A stretch of 13,985 nt of DNA, taken from positions 1 to 13,985 of the forward strand of contig CAKUTY010000023.1 of assembly GCA_934692455.1 (NCBI GenBank), in the 5' to 3' direction. The translations under genes were made by a program, and so were the position numbers. Below the pieces are notes generated by a model. It made no database searches, was not told where the DNA came from, and saw only the letters and a list, made by a program, of their open reading frames with translations. Positions 12,018-13,985 of the stretch are shown one piece after another; position 1 is the stretch's first letter; every line of letters begins with the position of its first letter. This DNA comes from an uncultured Erysipelotrichaceae bacterium (GTDB lineage: Bacteria > Bacillota_I > Bacilli_A > Erysipelotrichales > Erysipelotrichaceae).

Positions 12018-13985
12018 CTAATCAATATCATCATCCTTTAAGTCTTTAGCTGCAGCAGCGATAACCTTCTCAGCCACACTATTAGGAGCAGGCTCATAAC
12101 GATCAAAGTCAATTACATAAGTACCTCTTCCCTTAGTCATAGAACGAAGCTCAGTCGCATACTTAAGCATCTCAGCCATAGGAACATCAGCATCAATAGT
12201 TGTATAACCATCATCAGTATGACCTGTATCCATAATCATACCTCTACGCTTATTAAAATCACCAATTAGATCACCAACATACTTCTCAGGAGTAACCACA
12301 TGAACCTTACCAATTGGCTCAAGAATCATAGGATTAGCCTTAGGAATACCATTCTTAAAGGCTAACTTAGCAGCAGCTTCAAATGAATTAGGCTTAGAAT
12401 CAACTGGATGGTAAGAACCATCATACAATGTAGCCTTAACATTAACTACCTTACAGCCCGCTAAAGGACCCTTAGCCATACAAGCTCTAAGACCTGCTTC
12501 AACACTTGGGAAGAAATTCTTAGGAACAGCGCCACCGAATACTTCCTCAGCAAATACTAGATCTTCTTCATCTGGATTGTATTCAAAACGAACCCAAACA
12601 TCACCAAATTGACCAGCACCACCATTTTGTTTCTTATATTTACCTTGAACCTCAGACTTACCTCTGATTGTTTCACGATATTGAACCTTAGGTTCCTTCA
12701 AGTTAATTTCAACCTTATAACGATTCTTTAACTTATTAACAACAACATCCAACTGTTGATCACCAACACAATACAATACTTGCTCGCCTGTCTCAGCGTT
12801 TCTAACAAGATTAATTGACTTATCCTCAATTAAAATCTTCTTCAACGCATCAGACATCTTATCTTCATCATCTTTAGTCTTAGGAGAAATAGCCATGCCC
12901 AACATTGGACGAGGATATTCAATTGGTGGATACTTAACAACAAAATCCTTAGTACATAAAGTATCACAAGTCTCTGTTTGAGATAACTTAGTAAGCGCAA
13001 CAATATCACCACAGTACGCCTTATCAACAGTTTGTTGTTTCTTACCACACATTACATATAAAGCACCTGCTTTTTCACTTACATCTTTATTCGCATTATA
13101 TAAAGGAGTAGATAATGACAAAGAACCAGACATAATCTTCAAATAAGAAATCTTGCCAACAAATGGGTCAACCACAGTCTTAAATACTCTACCAGTAAAT
13201 GGAGCATCATCCTTAGTCTCTACGGTTTTACCATCAACCTCGATAGTACCCTTTTCACAATGAACTGGTGCAAAGTTACAAATAAAGCTTAATACCTCAC
13301 CAACACCATAACCAGAAATAGCACAGCTACCTAAAATTGGCTTAATTTCATTATTTCTTAAAGCTTGTTTCAAACCAAACTTCTTCTCTTCCTTAGTGAA
13401 AGTCTCACCTGCAAAGAACTTTTCCATCATCTCATCATTGGCAGAAGCAACAACTTCCATGATTTCGTTATAATATGGATCATTTTCTTCATAGATAGTG
13501 TTTCTAACACCAATCATCTTATTGCCATCCATCTCAGGAATCAAGAAAGGAACAGCACCTCTACCATAGACATCAGTCAAGCTCTTAGCGATTTCTTCAA
13601 ACTTAATACCCTCATCAGCATTATTGATTAAGAAACAAATTGGAATACCAAGTTTAATAGCTAAGTTAGCAGCTTTTTCAGTACCTGATTGTTGTCCTTC
13701 TTTACCTGAAACGAAAATCAAAGCTAAGTCTGCAACACTAGCACCTGATACCATATCGCCTTCATAATCTAGATATCCTGGTGTATCGATAAAGTTAATC
13801 TTTCTACCCTTCCATTGAATAGGAGCGATAGATGAATAAACTGACAAACCTCTTTTAGCTTCTTCAGGATCATAGTCCATCGCCAAAGAACCATCAGAAC
13901 TATTACCCATTCTATCAATCTCATTAGTCAACAATAAAGCACTTTCAATGAAAGTAGACTTACCACTACCAGCATGACCTAATAA
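12018..13985 (-). CDS. EF-G-like translational GTPase (second EF-G type), N-terminus missing
   Basis: A ribosome-dependent GTPase-like protein related to elongation factor G; 655 residues are visible and the first few tens lie beyond the right edge. Reading to the edge recovers the P-loop GHAGSGKST before the first internal TTG, so the gene does not begin at 13934. Visible G-domain elements are switch I RGLSV and G3 DTPGYLD. G4 reads NNAD where EF-G has NKxD. Beta-barrel domain II begins at about PFTGRVFKT; domains III-V follow with GGAGQFGDVWVRFEY, PVDSKPNSFEAAAK and GDLIGDFNKRRGMI. The P-loop (canonical EF-G has AHIDAGKTT) and G4 mark it as a paralogue, not housekeeping FusA. The tail is acidic (DLKDDDID). 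Confidence 0.88.
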   Translation of the reverse strand, partial: LLGHAGSGKSTFIESALLLTNEIDRMGNSSDGSLAMDYDPEEAKRGLSVYSSIAPIQWKGRKINFIDTPGYLDYEGDMVSGASVADLALIFVSGKEGQQSGTEKAANLAIKLGIPICFLINNADEGIKFEEIAKSLTDVYGRGAVPFLIPEMDGNKMIGVRNTIYEENDPYYNEIMEVVASANDEMMEKFFAGETFTKEEKKFGLKQALRNNEIKPILGSCAISGYGVGEVLSFICNFAPVHCEKGTIEVDGKTVETKDDAPFTGRVFKTVVDPFVGKISYLKIMSGSLSLSTPLYNANKDVSEKAGALYVMCGKKQQTVDKAYCGDIVALTKLSQTETCDTLCTKDFVVKYPPIEYPRPMLGMAISPKTKDDEDKMSDALKKILIEDKSINLVRNAETGEQVLYCVGDQQLDVVVNKLKNRYKVEINLKEPKVQYRETIRGKSEVQGKYKKQNGGAGQFGDVWVRFEYNPDEEDLVFAEEVFGGAVPKNFFPSVEAGLRACMAKGPLAGCKVVNVKATLYDGSYHPVDSKPNSFEAAAKLAFKNGIPKANPMILEPIGKVHVVTPEKYVGDLIGDFNKRRGMIMDTGHTDDGYTTIDADVPMAEMLKYATELRSMTKGRGTYVIDFDRYEPAPNSVAEKVIAAAAKDLKDDDID

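Noticed and set aside
12842..13048. 68-codon minus-strand reading frame
   Set aside because: It is a shifted frame inside the EF-G-like gene, whose own frame is intact across the whole interval.
13365..13631. 88-codon plus-strand reading frame
   Set aside because: It is antisense to the conserved G domain of the EF-G-like gene and has no SD or recognisable motif.
13932..13985. Complete EF-G-like gene starting at TTG 13934
   Set aside because: The frame stays open to the edge and encodes the P-loop GHAGSGKST there, so the gene is cut and the TTG is internal.

Overview
The window is AT-rich, tightly packed bacterial DNA, read almost entirely from the minus strand. It uses the standard genetic code: TGA serves as a stop codon for era, ybeY, yaaA and guaD. 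The run ybeY, dgkA, cdd, era, recO, the AGGAG-type ribosome binding sites, the short intergenic gaps and families such as YitT, C_GCAxxG_C_C and an EF-G paralogue point to a low-GC Firmicute. A gut-associated Bacilli or Erysipelotrichia-like lineage is my best guess; it rests on gene content, not on a marker gene.

Positions 1-6412 hold one long minus-strand operon. In transcription order it encodes a small conserved protein of unknown function, a PrxQ/BCP peroxiredoxin, YaaA, a low-molecular-weight tyrosine phosphatase, YbeY, a DgkA-type lipid kinase, cytidine deaminase, Era, RecO, an S11 D-Ala-D-Ala carboxypeptidase and a Gfo/Idh/MocA oxidoreductase cut by the left edge. Most junctions overlap or touch, which suggests translational coupling of peroxide defence, rRNA maturation and ribosome assembly (YbeY, Era), envelope metabolism (lipid kinase, carboxypeptidase) and repair (RecO).

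Positions 6413-9383 are an accessory stretch. It holds an HTH-Fic protein with an extended -10 promoter and a 12-bp inverted repeat around it, and a YitT membrane protein divergent from a BmrR-like MerR regulator. The MerR-YitT gap carries a 21-bp dyad inside a promoter with the 19-bp spacer typical of MerR activation, pointing at yitT. A flavodoxin-like gene converges on merR and overlaps it.

Positions 9384-9769 look almost empty but hold the most interesting structure. A plus-strand 30-codon gene encodes a hydrophobic peptide. It has a good Shine-Dalgarno (SD) sequence, a 5'-3' mRNA pairing element and a perfect bidirectional terminator. Beyond the terminator, a second copy of the SD region lies in direct orientation inside a small stem-loop, behind a minus-strand extended -10 promoter. 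This is the layout of a type I toxin-antitoxin locus of the par/Fst kind (convergent RNAs, shared terminator, direct repeats). The peptide itself is not one I recognise.

Positions 9758-12003 hold a second minus-strand operon (guanine deaminase, a four-helix membrane protein, a C_GCAxxG_C_C protein) ending in a hairpin terminator. Positions 12018-13985 hold an EF-G-like GTPase cut by the right edge, followed by its own terminator.
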